Origin: an uncultured Tenacibaculum sp. | GTDB taxonomy: Bacteria > Bacteroidota > Bacteroidia > Flavobacteriales > Flavobacteriaceae | Direction: 5' to 3' | Length of the DNA: 64,000 bases | Assembly: GCA_947504185.1 (NCBI GenBank) | Contig: CANNGJ010000004.1 | Span: 1 to 64,000 of the forward strand | In this document: one piece after another, positions 52,612-61,810 of the stretch | Layout: every line of letters starts with the position of its first letter | How positions within the stretch are numbered: the stretch's first letter is position 1 | Made by a program: the position numbers and the translations under genes | Notes under the pieces: model-generated | Seen by the model: the letters and a program-made list of their open reading frames with translations, nothing else | The model's database searches: none | What the model was told of the DNA's origin: nothing

Positions 52612-53298
52612 TTAAAAGCCCGTAGAAATATCTTTTAACTTCTGAGTATCGAGTATAAAAACTTGTTTTCCTTTTAAATTGATAAGTCCTTTCTTTTTAA
52701 ACTCAGAAAGTAAACGAATAGCACTTTCAGTGGCAGTCCCAATAATATTAGCAATATCTTCACGAGAAAGATGTACATCTATTGCTCCATCAGTATCTTT
52801 TTCGAATTTATTATTTAAATAAAGAAGTGTAGCAGCTAGTCTTTGTTTTACAGTTTTCTGTGCCATATCAACAATTACATTATCTGCGTTTTTAAGTGAA
52901 GAAGCCATATTTTTAAGAATATCCATGGTGAATTTTGGATTCTTTTCTAAATCACGAACAATTTCTTCTTTTGGAATAAAGCAAACCTCCATATCGTTGA
53001 CCGCAATAGCTTTTAAGTTTGAAACTTCATCATTTATCAAACTTCGCTCACCTAATAAGTCTCCTTTTTTAATTAAATGAACAATTTGATCGCGACCATT
53101 ATCACTCATTTTAGAAACTTTACAAATTCCATCTTTCACGCAAAAAACACCATTAATGTGTTCTCCTTCTTCAAAAAGTATTTCACCTTTTTTTATAGTT
53201 TTAGAGGTTTTACAACTAGAAATTCTAACCAATTCATCTTTTGTAAGTGCTTTTAAAGAATTAAATTGACGAACAATACATTGTTCACATTTGCTCAT
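52612..53298 (-). CDS. Fnr/Crp-family transcription regulator
   Basis: Protein of 228 residues. The cyclic-nucleotide-binding-like domain (about 15-135) has LFEEGEHINGVFCVKDG, and the helix-turn-helix is VHLSREDIANIIGTATESAIRLL. Cysteines at positions 4 and 7 (SKCEQC), 29 (ISSC), 53 and 59 allow an Fe-S cluster of Fnr type, so oxygen or NO sensing is likely. I moved the start to ATG 53298; the frame is open further, but a -7 box at 53323-53330 would leave the longer start untranscribed. It is divergent from ccoI, and an Fnr-type box lies between them. Confidence 0.85.
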   Translation of the reverse strand: MSKCEQCIVRQFNSLKALTKDELVRISSCKTSKTIKKGEILFEEGEHINGVFCVKDGICKVSKMSDNGRDQIVHLIKKGDLLGERSLINDEVSNLKAIAVNDMEVCFIPKEEIVRDLEKNPKFTMDILKNMASSLKNADNVIVDMAQKTVKQRLAATLLYLNNKFEKDTDGAIDVHLSREDIANIIGTATESAIRLLSEFKKKGLINLKGKQVFILDTQKLKDISTGF

Positions 53299-53322
53299 AA
53301 AATTGTGCTTTTGTGTATACTT

Positions 53323-53330
53323 CAAAGATA
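53323..53330 (-). promoter_or_regulatory. -7 box of the fnr-like gene
   Basis: TATCTTTG on the minus strand is a full match to TAnnTTTG, 25 nt before the regulator's ATG. The Fnr-type box at 53340-53351 covers the -33 region of this promoter, so binding should block it. Confidence 0.6.
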
Positions 53331-53339
53331 ACCAAAAGC

Positions 53340-53382
53340 TGATAAATATCATATTTTTAAATGTATTCTTATTAGATATTTG
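53340..53382 (+). promoter_or_regulatory. Fnr-type box and -7 box of ccoI
   Basis: TGAT-AAAT-ATCA at 53340-53351 matches the Fnr core TGAT-N4-ATCA. The -7-like box GATATTTG (one mismatch) starts at 53375, 29.5 bp from the centre of the first box. If transcription starts near 53388, the box centre is close to -42, the class II activator position. Confidence 0.75.
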
Positions 53383-53402
53383 CACTAGGCAAAAGAGTAA
53401 AT

Positions 53403-55775
53403 ATGGAAAACACAAAATGTTTTCATTGTGGTAACGAGTGCGATACTGAAACGATTACAATAGAAGAGAAATTTTTTTGTTGTAATGGTTGTAAAACTGT
53501 CTTCGAAATTTTTTCTGAAAACGATTTAACTTGTTATTACGATTTTCAAAATAATCCTGGAGCAATTCCAGAAGAGATTCAAGGAAAATATGATTTTCTT
53601 GAGAATGAATCTATTGTTGATAAATTACTAGAGTTCAACGATGGTAATGTTCAAGTAGTTAATTTATATATTCCACATATTCATTGTAGTTCTTGTATTT
53701 GGGTGTTAGAAAATTTGCATAAACTGCAAAAAAATGTTTCCTCATCACAAGTTAATTTTCCAAAGAAAACAGTTCGAATAACTTTTAATTCTGATATTAC
53801 TTCATTAAAAGAGATTGTGTTGTTATTAAGCTCTATAGGATATGAACCTTACATTTCTTTAGAGGATTATGAAGTTGGAAAAAAGAAAGTAGATCGTAGT
53901 TTAATTTATAAATTAGGAATTGCAGGATTCGCATTTGGAAATGTGATGTTTTTATCATTTCCAGAGTATTTCGAAGTGTCAGGATTTTGGTTAGAACAAT
54001 ACAAAGGAATCTTCCGTTGGTTAATGTTTTTCTTTTCTCTACCAGTAGTATTTTACGCATCACAAGACTATTTTATTTCTGCTTATAAAGGGCTACGTTC
54101 TAAAATTTTAAATATTGATGTACCTATCGCTTTAGGAATTACGGTATTGTTTATTAGAAGTTCTGCTGAAATTATTTTCGACTTAGGAACTGGTTTCTTT
54201 GATTCTTTAACAGGATTGGTTTTTTTCTTGTTACTAGGTAAGTTTTTTCAACAGAAAACCTATAATTTTTTATCGTTTGAGCGTGATTATAAATCATATT
54301 TCCCGATAGCAGTTACTAGAACTACTTCTGATGGGGAAGAAGAGAATACTCAGATTTATGAGGTAGAAAAAGGAGATAGATTGTTAATTAGAAACCATGA
54401 ATTAATTCCTGTAGATGGAATTCTTATCAACGGAGAAGCAAAAATAGATTATAGCTTTGTTACAGGTGAAGCAGTTCCGGTTTCAAAAAAGTCTGGAGAT
54501 AAATTATTTGCTGGCGGGAAACAATTGGCAGGAGTTATAGAGATGGAAGTGTTGAGTTCAGTTTCGCAAAGTTATTTAACTCAACTGTGGAGTAATGATG
54601 TTTTTAAGAAAGATAAAAATTCAAGTTTTAAAACATTAACAGATAACATAAGTCAGCATTTTACAATTACAGTTTTATTAATTGCATTTGTGGCTACAGC
54701 ATTTTGGCTATATGTAGATGCTAGCAAAGCTTTAAACGTATTTACAGCAGTATTAATTATTGCTTGCCCGTGTGCAATTGCATTAGCAGCACCCTTTACT
54801 TTAGGTAATATGTTGCGTATTTTTGGTAAGAAGAAATTCTATTTAAAAAATGCAACGGTTGTTGAACAATTAGCCGCAATTGATACGGTAATTTTTGATA
54901 AAACAGGAACTTTAACAACCAGTAAAGAAAGTTCAATTGTTTACCAAGGAGAAGAGTTGAGCTCTAACGAAAAATCAATTTTAAAGAGTTCTTTAAGAGC
55001 TTCTAATCATCCGTTGAGTAGAATGTTATATAGTTCTTTAAAAGAGAAATCGTTAGAAGTAGGAAATTTTAAAGAGTATACAGGAAAAGGGATTGAAGCC
55101 AAGTATTTAGAAACTAAAATTAAGGTTGGTTCTTCATCATTTGTAAAAGATGAATCTGAAAAAACGAATTTAGATACTTCTGTTCATATCAGTATTGATA
55201 ATGAGTATAAAGGGAAATACGTTTTTAAAAATGCCTATCGAGATGGTGTACAAGCTTTATTTTCTGAATTAAAATCTGATTATACTTTAGCAGTTGTTTC
55301 TGGTGATAATGAAGGAGAGAAGAAATATTTAGAAGAATTTTTACCTAAAGAAACATCATTTTTATTCAACCAAAAACCAAATGATAAGTTAGAATACGTT
55401 GATAAGTTACAAGGGAAAAAGAAAAATGTAATTATGATTGGGGATGGATTAAACGACGCAGGTGCTTTAGCACAAAGTAATGTAGGTATTGCATTGTCAG
55501 AAAATATTAATGTGTTTTCACCAGCTTGTGATGCCATTTTAGATGCATCAAAATTTAGTGAAATAGGATCATATATAAAAGCGTCAAAAAAAGCAGTTCA
55601 GATAATTAAGTATTGTTTTGTATTATCTTTATTATATAATGTTATCGGATTATATTTTGCAACAACAGGGCAATTAAAACCTGTAGTAGCAGCAATACTT
55701 ATGCCTTTAAGCTCAATTAGTATTGTAGTTTTTACAACGATAGCAACTAATTTATTAGCAAGAAAAATTAAATAA
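53403..55775 (+). CDS. ccoI: Copper-translocating P-type ATPase CcoI (cbb3 oxidase assembly)
   Basis: P1B-type ATPase of 790 residues needed to supply copper to cbb3 oxidase. N-terminal cysteine region CFHCGNECD and FCCNGCKTVF, then HMA-like IPHIHCSSCIWVLENL. Membrane helices from about 175; ion site IACPCAIALAAP; phosphorylation site FDKTGTLTTSK; hinge IGDGLNDAGAL. The phosphatase loop is VTGEAVP. It is the first gene of a run ccoI-cupin-deoC-deoD-hemN, with an Fnr-type promoter, away from the structural cco genes 5 kb downstream. Confidence 0.93.
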   Translation: MENTKCFHCGNECDTETITIEEKFFCCNGCKTVFEIFSENDLTCYYDFQNNPGAIPEEIQGKYDFLENESIVDKLLEFNDGNVQVVNLYIPHIHCSSCIWVLENLHKLQKNVSSSQVNFPKKTVRITFNSDITSLKEIVLLLSSIGYEPYISLEDYEVGKKKVDRSLIYKLGIAGFAFGNVMFLSFPEYFEVSGFWLEQYKGIFRWLMFFFSLPVVFYASQDYFISAYKGLRSKILNIDVPIALGITVLFIRSSAEIIFDLGTGFFDSLTGLVFFLLLGKFFQQKTYNFLSFERDYKSYFPIAVTRTTSDGEEENTQIYEVEKGDRLLIRNHELIPVDGILINGEAKIDYSFVTGEAVPVSKKSGDKLFAGGKQLAGVIEMEVLSSVSQSYLTQLWSNDVFKKDKNSSFKTLTDNISQHFTITVLLIAFVATAFWLYVDASKALNVFTAVLIIACPCAIALAAPFTLGNMLRIFGKKKFYLKNATVVEQLAAIDTVIFDKTGTLTTSKESSIVYQGEELSSNEKSILKSSLRASNHPLSRMLYSSLKEKSLEVGNFKEYTGKGIEAKYLETKIKVGSSSFVKDESEKTNLDTSVHISIDNEYKGKYVFKNAYRDGVQALFSELKSDYTLAVVSGDNEGEKKYLEEFLPKETSFLFNQKPNDKLEYVDKLQGKKKNVIMIGDGLNDAGALAQSNVGIALSENINVFSPACDAILDASKFSEIGSYIKASKKAVQIIKYCFVLSLLYNVIGLYFATTGQLKPVVAAILMPLSSISIVVFTTIATNLLARKIK

Positions 55776-55781
55776 AAAATC

Positions 55782-56114
55782 ATGAAAGTAGCCTCATTTT
55801 TAGAAGATATAAAGTTTAGCGATATGAAACCAGCAGTTTCATTATTATTAGATACAGACTTTTCAAAAGAAATACGAGTTGTCTTTAAAAAAGGACAAAT
55901 AATGGAAGATCATCAAGCTCCGTTTGCAATTATTGTTCAGGTGATAAAAGGGAGTATTGATTTTGGAGTAAACAATAAAGTACAACAAATGAATACAGGA
56001 GATATCATTTCATTAAAACCACAAGTAGTACATAATTTAACAGCTACTGAAGAAAGTGTTGTACGTTTGTCTTTATCAAAATCGGATACTTTAAAAAGAG
56101 TAAAAAACGTATAG
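55782..56114 (+). CDS. Small cupin protein
   Basis: Protein of 110 residues with a single cupin fold: KGQIMEDHQAPFAIIVQVIKG and the second motif MNTGDIISLKPQVVHNL. It keeps potential metal ligands His and Glu in the first motif and His in the second. Located 6 nt after ccoI and 4 nt before deoC, so in the same operon. Substrate or role unknown. Confidence 0.8.
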   Translation: MKVASFLEDIKFSDMKPAVSLLLDTDFSKEIRVVFKKGQIMEDHQAPFAIIVQVIKGSIDFGVNNKVQQMNTGDIISLKPQVVHNLTATEESVVRLSLSKSDTLKRVKNV

Positions 56115-56118
56115 GCTT

Positions 56119-56784
56119 ATGGAAATCAATAAATATATAGATCACACATTATTAAAAGCTACAGCTACAAAAGAACAAATAGTAAAGTTGTGTGCAGAAG
56201 CTAAAGAGTATAATTTTTATGCAGTTTGCGTAAATGGTAGCTATGTTGACTTAGCAAAACAAGAATTACAAGATTCTGATGTGAAAGTTGCTGCTGTAAT
56301 AGGATTCCCTTTAGGAGCAATGACAACCGAAGCTAAGGTTTTTGAAGCAAAAAATTGTATTGAAAAAGGCGCTTCAGAAATTGATATGGTTATTAATATC
56401 GGAAAGTTATTAGATGGAGAATATGATTATGTAGAAAATGAAATCCGATTAATTAAAAAAGCGATTGGAAACAACGTTTTAAAGGTGATTTTTGAGAATT
56501 GTTACTTACCCGAAGAACAAATAAAAACTGTTTCTCAATTAGCTGTAAACGCTGGAGCAGATTTTGTAAAAACATCTACAGGATTTGGAACTGGCGGAGC
56601 TACTTTTGAAGATGTTCAATTGATGAAGAATGTTGTAAAAGACAAAGCTCAAATAAAAGCAGCTGGTGGAGTGCGAGATACAGCAACTGCACAAAAATAT
56701 ATTGAAATGGGAGTAACTCGTTTAGGAACTTCTTCAGGAGTTTCATTGGTTACTACTGGAGTTTCAGATAAAAATCAATATTAA
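56119..56784 (+). CDS. deoC: Deoxyribose-phosphate aldolase
   Basis: Class I aldolase of 221 residues that splits 2-deoxyribose 5-phosphate into glyceraldehyde 3-phosphate and acetaldehyde. Schiff-base lysine in FVKTSTGF and the second lysine in AAGGVRD. Start [20 protein letters not shown] is typical. With deoD it forms a nucleoside-salvage pair. Being inside an Fnr-controlled operon is unusual. Confidence 0.96.
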   Translation: MEINKYIDHTLLKATATKEQIVKLCAEAKEYNFYAVCVNGSYVDLAKQELQDSDVKVAAVIGFPLGAMTTEAKVFEAKNCIEKGASEIDMVINIGKLLDGEYDYVENEIRLIKKAIGNNVLKVIFENCYLPEEQIKTVSQLAVNAGADFVKTSTGFGTGGATFEDVQLMKNVVKDKAQIKAAGGVRDTATAQKYIEMGVTRLGTSSGVSLVTTGVSDKNQY

Positions 56785-56785
56785 G

Positions 56786-57484
56786 ATGAGTGTACATATT
56801 GAAGCAAAAAAAGGGGAAATAGCAGAAACGGTTTTATTACCAGGAGACCCAATGCGAGCGAAATGGATTGCAGAAACTTTTTTAGAAAACCCAATTTGTT
56901 ATAATGATGTCCGTGGAATGCTAGGTTTTACAGGAACTTATAAAGGAAAGAAGGTTTCAGTACAAGGAACCGGTATGGGAATTCCTTCAGCATTAATTTA
57001 TGCACACGAATTGATAAATGATTATGGAGTTAAAAATTTAATCCGTGTTGGTTCCGCAGGGTCTTATCAAAAAGAAGTAAAAATCCGTGATATTGTAATT
57101 GCGATGGCTGCATCCACAAATTCTGGTTTAAATACGATTCGTTTTAACGGAGCAGATTATGCACCAACTGCTAGTTTTGAGTTATTTGAGAAAGCTTTAC
57201 ATATTGCAAACAAAAAAGGAATTAAAATAAAAGCAGGAAACATTTTAAGTTCAGATGAATTTTATGCCGATGAGTTTGAAAGCTATAAAAAATGGGCAGA
57301 TTACGGAGTTCTTTGTGTAGAAATGGAAACAAACGGATTGTACACAGTTGCAGCTAAACACAAAGTAAATGCGCTATCAATTTTAACAATTTCTGATAGT
57401 TTAGTTACAGGAGAGAGAACTACTGCTGATGAAAGAGAGCAAACCTTTAAAGAAATGATAGAAATCGCTTTAGGAACTTTATAA
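56786..57484 (+). CDS. deoD: Purine nucleoside phosphorylase DeoD
   Basis: Hexameric-type purine nucleoside phosphorylase of 232 residues. Typical pieces are [36 protein letters not shown], and the catalytic region [12 protein letters not shown]...SDSLVTGE with the proton-donor Asp. It frees bases and ribose 1-phosphate, feeding DeoC. One base separates deoC and deoD, and its stop overlaps the hemN start by one base. Confidence 0.96.
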   Translation: MSVHIEAKKGEIAETVLLPGDPMRAKWIAETFLENPICYNDVRGMLGFTGTYKGKKVSVQGTGMGIPSALIYAHELINDYGVKNLIRVGSAGSYQKEVKIRDIVIAMAASTNSGLNTIRFNGADYAPTASFELFEKALHIANKKGIKIKAGNILSSDEFYADEFESYKKWADYGVLCVEMETNGLYTVAAKHKVNALSILTISDSLVTGERTTADEREQTFKEMIEIALGTL

Positions 57485-58848
57485 TGAAGAAATCACTGAT
57501 ACAAAAATATAATATTCCAGGACCTCGATATACAAGCTATCCAACAGTTCCATATTGGGATAATGATACGTTTTCAAAAGAAAAATGGATTAAAACGTTT
57601 AAGAAGTCGTTTATAGAAAGTAATTCATCAGAAGGAATTAGTCTGTATATTCATTTACCATTTTGTGAGAGTTTATGTACGTTTTGTGCTTGTCATAAAC
57701 ACATAACCAAGCGTCATGAAGTTGAAAATCCATATATAGAAACCGTTTTAAAAGAATGGGATTTATATGTTGATTTGGTGGATGAAACTCCAATTATAAA
57801 AGAGATTCATTTAGGTGGTGGAACACCAACCTTCTTTTCTGTTGGACAATTAGAAAAATTAATCAACGGAATTTTAAAGCGAGCTAAAAAACATGAAAAT
57901 CATGAATTTAGTTTTGAAGGGCATCCAAATAATACAACCAAAGAGCATTTACAAAGTTTATATAATTTAGGTTTTACACGTGTTAGTTTTGGTGTGCAAG
58001 ATTATAAATTAAAAGTACAAGAAGCAATTCATAGAGTACAACCTTTTGAAAATGTAAAGAAAGCACATAATTATGCTAAAGAAATAGGGTACACTTCAAT
58101 CAGTCACGATTTAGTTTTCGGACTTCCGTTTCAAACTAAAGAGAATGTAATTCATACGATTAATAAAACAAAAGAATTACAACCCGATAGAATTTCATTT
58201 TATAGCTATGCGCATGTTCCATGGGTAAAAGGAGTTGGTCAACGAGGATTTAATGAGCAAGATTTACCTAAAAATGAAGAAAAGCGTGAGTTGTATGAAA
58301 TAGGAAAAGAAATGTTTGCTGAAATGAATTATGTAGAAATAGGTATGGATCATTTTGCATTAAAATCAGATACTTTATATATAGCTACTAAAGAAAAAAC
58401 ATTACACCGTAATTTTATGGGGTATACAGCCAATAAAACTCAATTAATGATTGGTTTGGGTATGTCATCAATTTCAGATTCTTGGTATGGTTTTGCACAA
58501 AATGTAAAAACAGTAAAGGAATATGAAAAATTGGTAAACGATGGAGAGATACCAGTGTTTAGAGGACATATTTTATCTCAAGAAGATTTAATTATCAGAA
58601 AGCACATATTAAATATTATGTGTCATTTTACTACTTCTTGGGAAGAAGAGTCATTGCAAATAGAAAATGTAGAAAATCATTTAGAGAAGTTACAAGAAAT
58701 GATTGATGACGGTTTGGTGTTTGTTAACGGAGATAACTTATCAGTTCCTGAAAAAGCAAGACCTTATGTGCGTAATATTTGTATGGCATTCGATAAAAAA
58801 CTGCATCAGAAACAGCCAGAAACAAAATTATTTTCGATGACAATTTAA
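57484..58848 (+). CDS. hemN: Oxygen-independent coproporphyrinogen III oxidase
   Basis: Radical SAM enzyme of 454 residues making haem precursors without oxygen. The cluster motif CESLCTFCACH has the C-x3-C-x2-C pattern, followed by the extra Cys typical of true HemN. GGGTPTF and YSYAHVPW are SAM and substrate sites. N-terminal KYNIPGPRYTSYPTVPYW is the hallmark of HemN rather than HemW. It fits the Fnr-type promoter upstream, as haem is needed for cbb3 oxidase when oxygen is low. Confidence 0.95.
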   Translation: MKKSLIQKYNIPGPRYTSYPTVPYWDNDTFSKEKWIKTFKKSFIESNSSEGISLYIHLPFCESLCTFCACHKHITKRHEVENPYIETVLKEWDLYVDLVDETPIIKEIHLGGGTPTFFSVGQLEKLINGILKRAKKHENHEFSFEGHPNNTTKEHLQSLYNLGFTRVSFGVQDYKLKVQEAIHRVQPFENVKKAHNYAKEIGYTSISHDLVFGLPFQTKENVIHTINKTKELQPDRISFYSYAHVPWVKGVGQRGFNEQDLPKNEEKRELYEIGKEMFAEMNYVEIGMDHFALKSDTLYIATKEKTLHRNFMGYTANKTQLMIGLGMSSISDSWYGFAQNVKTVKEYEKLVNDGEIPVFRGHILSQEDLIIRKHILNIMCHFTTSWEEESLQIENVENHLEKLQEMIDDGLVFVNGDNLSVPEKARPYVRNICMAFDKKLHQKQPETKLFSMTI

Positions 58849-58861
58849 GTTATTGATTATG

Positions 58862-58904
58862 TGATTTTTATCATATGTGTATTTTAGAAAAATGTTTAAC
58901 TTTA
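58862..58904 (+). promoter_or_regulatory. Fnr-type box and -7 box before the 111-aa gene
   Basis: TGAT-TTTT-ATCA (58862-58873) is a full core match. The -7 box TAACTTTA (one mismatch) starts at 58897, again 29.5 bp from the centre of the box. Confidence 0.75.
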
Positions 58905-58927
58905 GGTAAACCTTAAAACCATACAAC

Positions 58928-59263
58928 ATGAAAGATTTAGAAACAAATTGGTCAAGACAAGAACTTCAAACCTATCTTTTTATTTATAGTATAAATGCGG
59001 ATTATAAGGAAAGTAAAGAAGAATTAGAAGCTATTTCATTAAAAACGAATGAGAAAGTGTATAAAAGAATGCATGCTGAGTTTGAAAAGGATAATGATTA
59101 TGCTAGCATTCAAAAGATTAAAAACTCATTAAACAATTTAAACTATAGCAAAGAAGAATTAGATAAACTATTTGAAGAGATAAAAGAGTTGTTTTTATCG
59201 GATGGTAACTATGAGATTTTAGAGAGAAATTTAATGACAGGATTAAAAAGAGTTTTAAAATAA
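58928..59263 (+). CDS. Small acidic helical protein, predicted Fnr target
   Basis: Protein of 111 residues, not recognised. It is rich in E and K, predicted all helical, has no cysteine, signal peptide or membrane helix. Patterns such as SRQELQTYLFIYSINADY and EELDKLFEEIKELFLSDG with an acidic EF-hand-like loop remind one of TerB-like or calcium-binding folds, without proof. Its promoter carries an Fnr-type box, and it lies between hemN and ccoS, so it may act in low-oxygen respiration. A terminator follows. Confidence 0.75.
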   Translation: MKDLETNWSRQELQTYLFIYSINADYKESKEELEAISLKTNEKVYKRMHAEFEKDNDYASIQKIKNSLNNLNYSKEELDKLFEEIKELFLSDGNYEILERNLMTGLKRVLK

Positions 59264-59291
59264 CACTTAAGAGAGTTAAGTGATTGAAAGT

Positions 59292-59320
59292 GAGCCCGCT
59301 ATAGTGGGTTCGCTTTTTTT
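59292..59320 (+). terminator. Terminator after the 111-aa gene
   Basis: GAGCCCGC-TATA-GTGGGTTC (8 bp, with wobbles) followed by GC and seven Ts. A small hairpin CACTTAA-gagag-TTAAGTG precedes it at 59264-59282. Confidence 0.88.
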
Positions 59321-59343
59321 GTTTACAGAATAAATTACAAACA

Positions 59344-59386
59344 TGACAATTATCATATTTTAAGAAAACACTCAAATCTATCTTTG
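59344..59386 (+). promoter_or_regulatory. Fnr-type box and -7 box of the cco operon
   Basis: TGAC-AATT-ATCA (59344-59355, one mismatch to TGAT-N4-ATCA) and a perfect -7 box TATCTTTG beginning at 59379. The centre-to-box distance is once more 29.5 bp. It comes after a terminator, so it is the promoter for ccoS and the oxidase genes. Confidence 0.78.
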
Positions 59387-59408
59387 TGCTATAATTATCA
59401 GGCAAGAT

Positions 59409-59576
59409 ATGAGCGTTATTTACTTACTACTTACACTAAGTATTTTAGTGGCAATTGTTTTTTTTATTGCATTTATCGTTTCGGTAAAAAAAGGACAGTA
59501 CGATGATTCGTACACGCCTTCAGTTCGTATGCTATTTGATGATGAACTAGTAAAAGAAGATAAAATTAACAACTAA
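59409..59576 (+). CDS. ccoS: Cbb3 oxidase maturation protein CcoS
   Basis: Small membrane protein of 55 residues: one helix at about 2-25 (SVIYLLLTLSILVAIVFFIA) followed by VKKGQYDDSYTPSVRMLFDD, the family's usual short tail. CcoS is needed to insert haem and copper in cbb3 oxidase. It is the first gene after the Fnr-type promoter and is 27 nt before ccoNO. Confidence 0.92.
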   Translation: MSVIYLLLTLSILVAIVFFIAFIVSVKKGQYDDSYTPSVRMLFDDELVKEDKINN

Positions 59577-59603
59577 CAATAGATATTAAATTCAAATTAG
59601 ATT

Positions 59604-61805
59604 ATGGAAATGCAACAATTTTATTACGATAATAAAATCGTAAAAAAATTCATCTATGCCACACTTCTATGGGGAATCGTAGGTTTCACTGTAGGATTAT
59701 TGTTGGCTTTTATGTTTTTATTCCCAAATATTACTGACGGAATTTCGTGGTTAAGTTTTGGTCGTTTACGTCCGTTACATACCAACGCAGTAATTTTTGC
59801 TTTTGTTGGTAACGCAATTTATGCCGGTGTGTATTATTCGTTACAACGATTGTTAAAAACACGTATGGCGAGTGATTTTTTAAGTAATTTTAATTTCTGG
59901 GGATGGCAATTAATTATTGTTGCAGCTGCCATAACATTACCTTTAGGGTACACTACTTCAAAAGAATATGCCGAACTAGAATGGCCAATTGATATTGCTA
60001 TTGCTTTAGTTTGGGTGGCTTTTGGTGTAAATATGATATGGACAATTCTTCAAAGAAGACAACGTCATTTATATGTAGCTATTTGGTTCTATTTAGGAAC
60101 ATTTGTTACGGTAGCAGTATTACACATTTTCAACAGTTTAGAATTACCAGTTAGTTTCTTAAAATCGTATTCGGTTTATGCAGGAGTTCAAGATGCTTTG
60201 GTGCAATGGTGGTACGGACATAATGCGGTAGCATTTTTCTTAACCACACCGTTTTTAGGATTGATGTATTACTTCGTTCCTAAAGCAGCAAACAGGCCAG
60301 TTTATTCTTATCGATTATCAATTGTGCACTTTTGGTCGCTGATATTTATTTATATCTGGGCAGGACCTCACCATTTATTATATACTTCTTTACCAGATTG
60401 GGCACAAAACCTAGGAGTTGCATTTTCTATTATGTTGTTAGCACCATCTTGGGGTGGTATGATAAACGGATTATTAACACTTCGTGGAGCTTGGGATAAA
60501 GTTCGTACAGATCCAGTTTTAAAATTCTTTGTAGTAGCTATTACAGGTTATGGTATGGCAACTTTTGAAGGACCAATGTTATCATTAAAAAATGTAAATG
60601 CGATTGCACACTTTAGTGATTGGATTATCGCACACGTTCACGTAGGAGCGTTAGCATGGAACGGTTTCTTCACTTTTGGTATGATTTACTGGATGGTTCC
60701 AAAATTATTTAAAACAAAATTATACTCTAGAGCGTTAGCAAACTTCCACTTTTGGATTGGTACTTTAGGTATTATTATGTATGCATTACCGATGTATGTT
60801 GCAGGATTTGTACAAGCATCTATGTGGAAACAATTCAATCCAGACGGAACGTTAACATACGGGAACTTCCTTGAAACAGTAAACGAAATTGTACCAATGT
60901 ATTGGATGCGTGCTATTGGAGGTAGTATGTTTATCATAGGAGCATTTGTAATGTTATATAACATGATTAGAACAGTTAAATCTGGTACAGAAATTACTGA
61001 TGATTTAGCAGAAGCAGCACCATTAACAAAAGTTTCTAAACATAGAACTAAAGGAGAAGGATGGCATACTTGGTTAGAAAGAAAACCAATCAAATTAACA
61101 ATTTATGCAACAGTAGCTATTTTAATAGGAGGTATTGTTCAAATTGTACCAACCTTATTAGTAAAATCTAATATTCCAACGATTTCAAGTGTAAAACCAT
61201 ATTCACCATTAGAGTTAGAAGGACGAGATATTTATATCCGTGAAGGATGTGTAGGATGTCACTCTCAAATGGTACGTCCATTTAGATCGGAAGTAGAGCG
61301 TTATGGAGAATATGCGAAAGCAGGAGAGTTTGTGTATGATCATCCATTCTTATGGGGATCTAAACGTACAGGTCCAGATATTTTAAGAGTAGGAGGCAAG
61401 TATTCTGATAGCTGGCACTTAAATCATATGTATGATCCACAAAGTACATCTCCAGGTTCTATTATGCCAGCTTACCAATGGTTAGTTAGAAATAAATTAG
61501 ATAAGAGTGATACTGAAGGGAAAATGAAAGCCATGGTAACGCTTGGTGTTCCATATACAGAAGAAGAAATTGCAAATGCGCAAGCTAGCATGGATGCACA
61601 AGGAGCTCAAATTCAAGAGAACTTAAAACAAGATCCTGATTTTGCTACGAATTATGAAGCAGATAAAAAGTATGCTCAAGAAAACGGACAGACTTTTATA
61701 GAAATGAAAGATAGAGAGATTGTTGCCTTAATTGCATACTTACAACGATTAGGAACAGACATTAAAGTAAAAGATGTTCAAAAACAATTAAGCGCTAAAA
61801 ACTAG
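59604..61805 (+). CDS. ccoNO: Cbb3-type cytochrome c oxidase, fused CcoN and CcoO
   Basis: Fusion protein of 733 residues. The first part (about 1-475) is the copper-B/haem subunit CcoN with ~12 helices and histidine ligands (RLRPLHTNAVIF, WYGHNAV, WAGPHHLLYT, and IIAHVHVGALAWNG). The second part (about 500-733) is CcoO with its single haem c site REGCVGCHSQMVRP. The N/O fusion is the usual Bacteroidetes form. It reduces oxygen with high affinity and pumps protons in the inner membrane. Confidence 0.96.
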   Translation: MEMQQFYYDNKIVKKFIYATLLWGIVGFTVGLLLAFMFLFPNITDGISWLSFGRLRPLHTNAVIFAFVGNAIYAGVYYSLQRLLKTRMASDFLSNFNFWGWQLIIVAAAITLPLGYTTSKEYAELEWPIDIAIALVWVAFGVNMIWTILQRRQRHLYVAIWFYLGTFVTVAVLHIFNSLELPVSFLKSYSVYAGVQDALVQWWYGHNAVAFFLTTPFLGLMYYFVPKAANRPVYSYRLSIVHFWSLIFIYIWAGPHHLLYTSLPDWAQNLGVAFSIMLLAPSWGGMINGLLTLRGAWDKVRTDPVLKFFVVAITGYGMATFEGPMLSLKNVNAIAHFSDWIIAHVHVGALAWNGFFTFGMIYWMVPKLFKTKLYSRALANFHFWIGTLGIIMYALPMYVAGFVQASMWKQFNPDGTLTYGNFLETVNEIVPMYWMRAIGGSMFIIGAFVMLYNMIRTVKSGTEITDDLAEAAPLTKVSKHRTKGEGWHTWLERKPIKLTIYATVAILIGGIVQIVPTLLVKSNIPTISSVKPYSPLELEGRDIYIREGCVGCHSQMVRPFRSEVERYGEYAKAGEFVYDHPFLWGSKRTGPDILRVGGKYSDSWHLNHMYDPQSTSPGSIMPAYQWLVRNKLDKSDTEGKMKAMVTLGVPYTEEEIANAQASMDAQGAQIQENLKQDPDFATNYEADKKYAQENGQTFIEMKDREIVALIAYLQRLGTDIKVKDVQKQLSAKN

Positions 61806-61810
61806 AAATT

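Noticed and set aside
53299..53415. Longer form of the Fnr-like regulator
   Set aside because: Its start would be upstream of the -7 box of the gene; the extra residues are hydrophobic and unlike the family.
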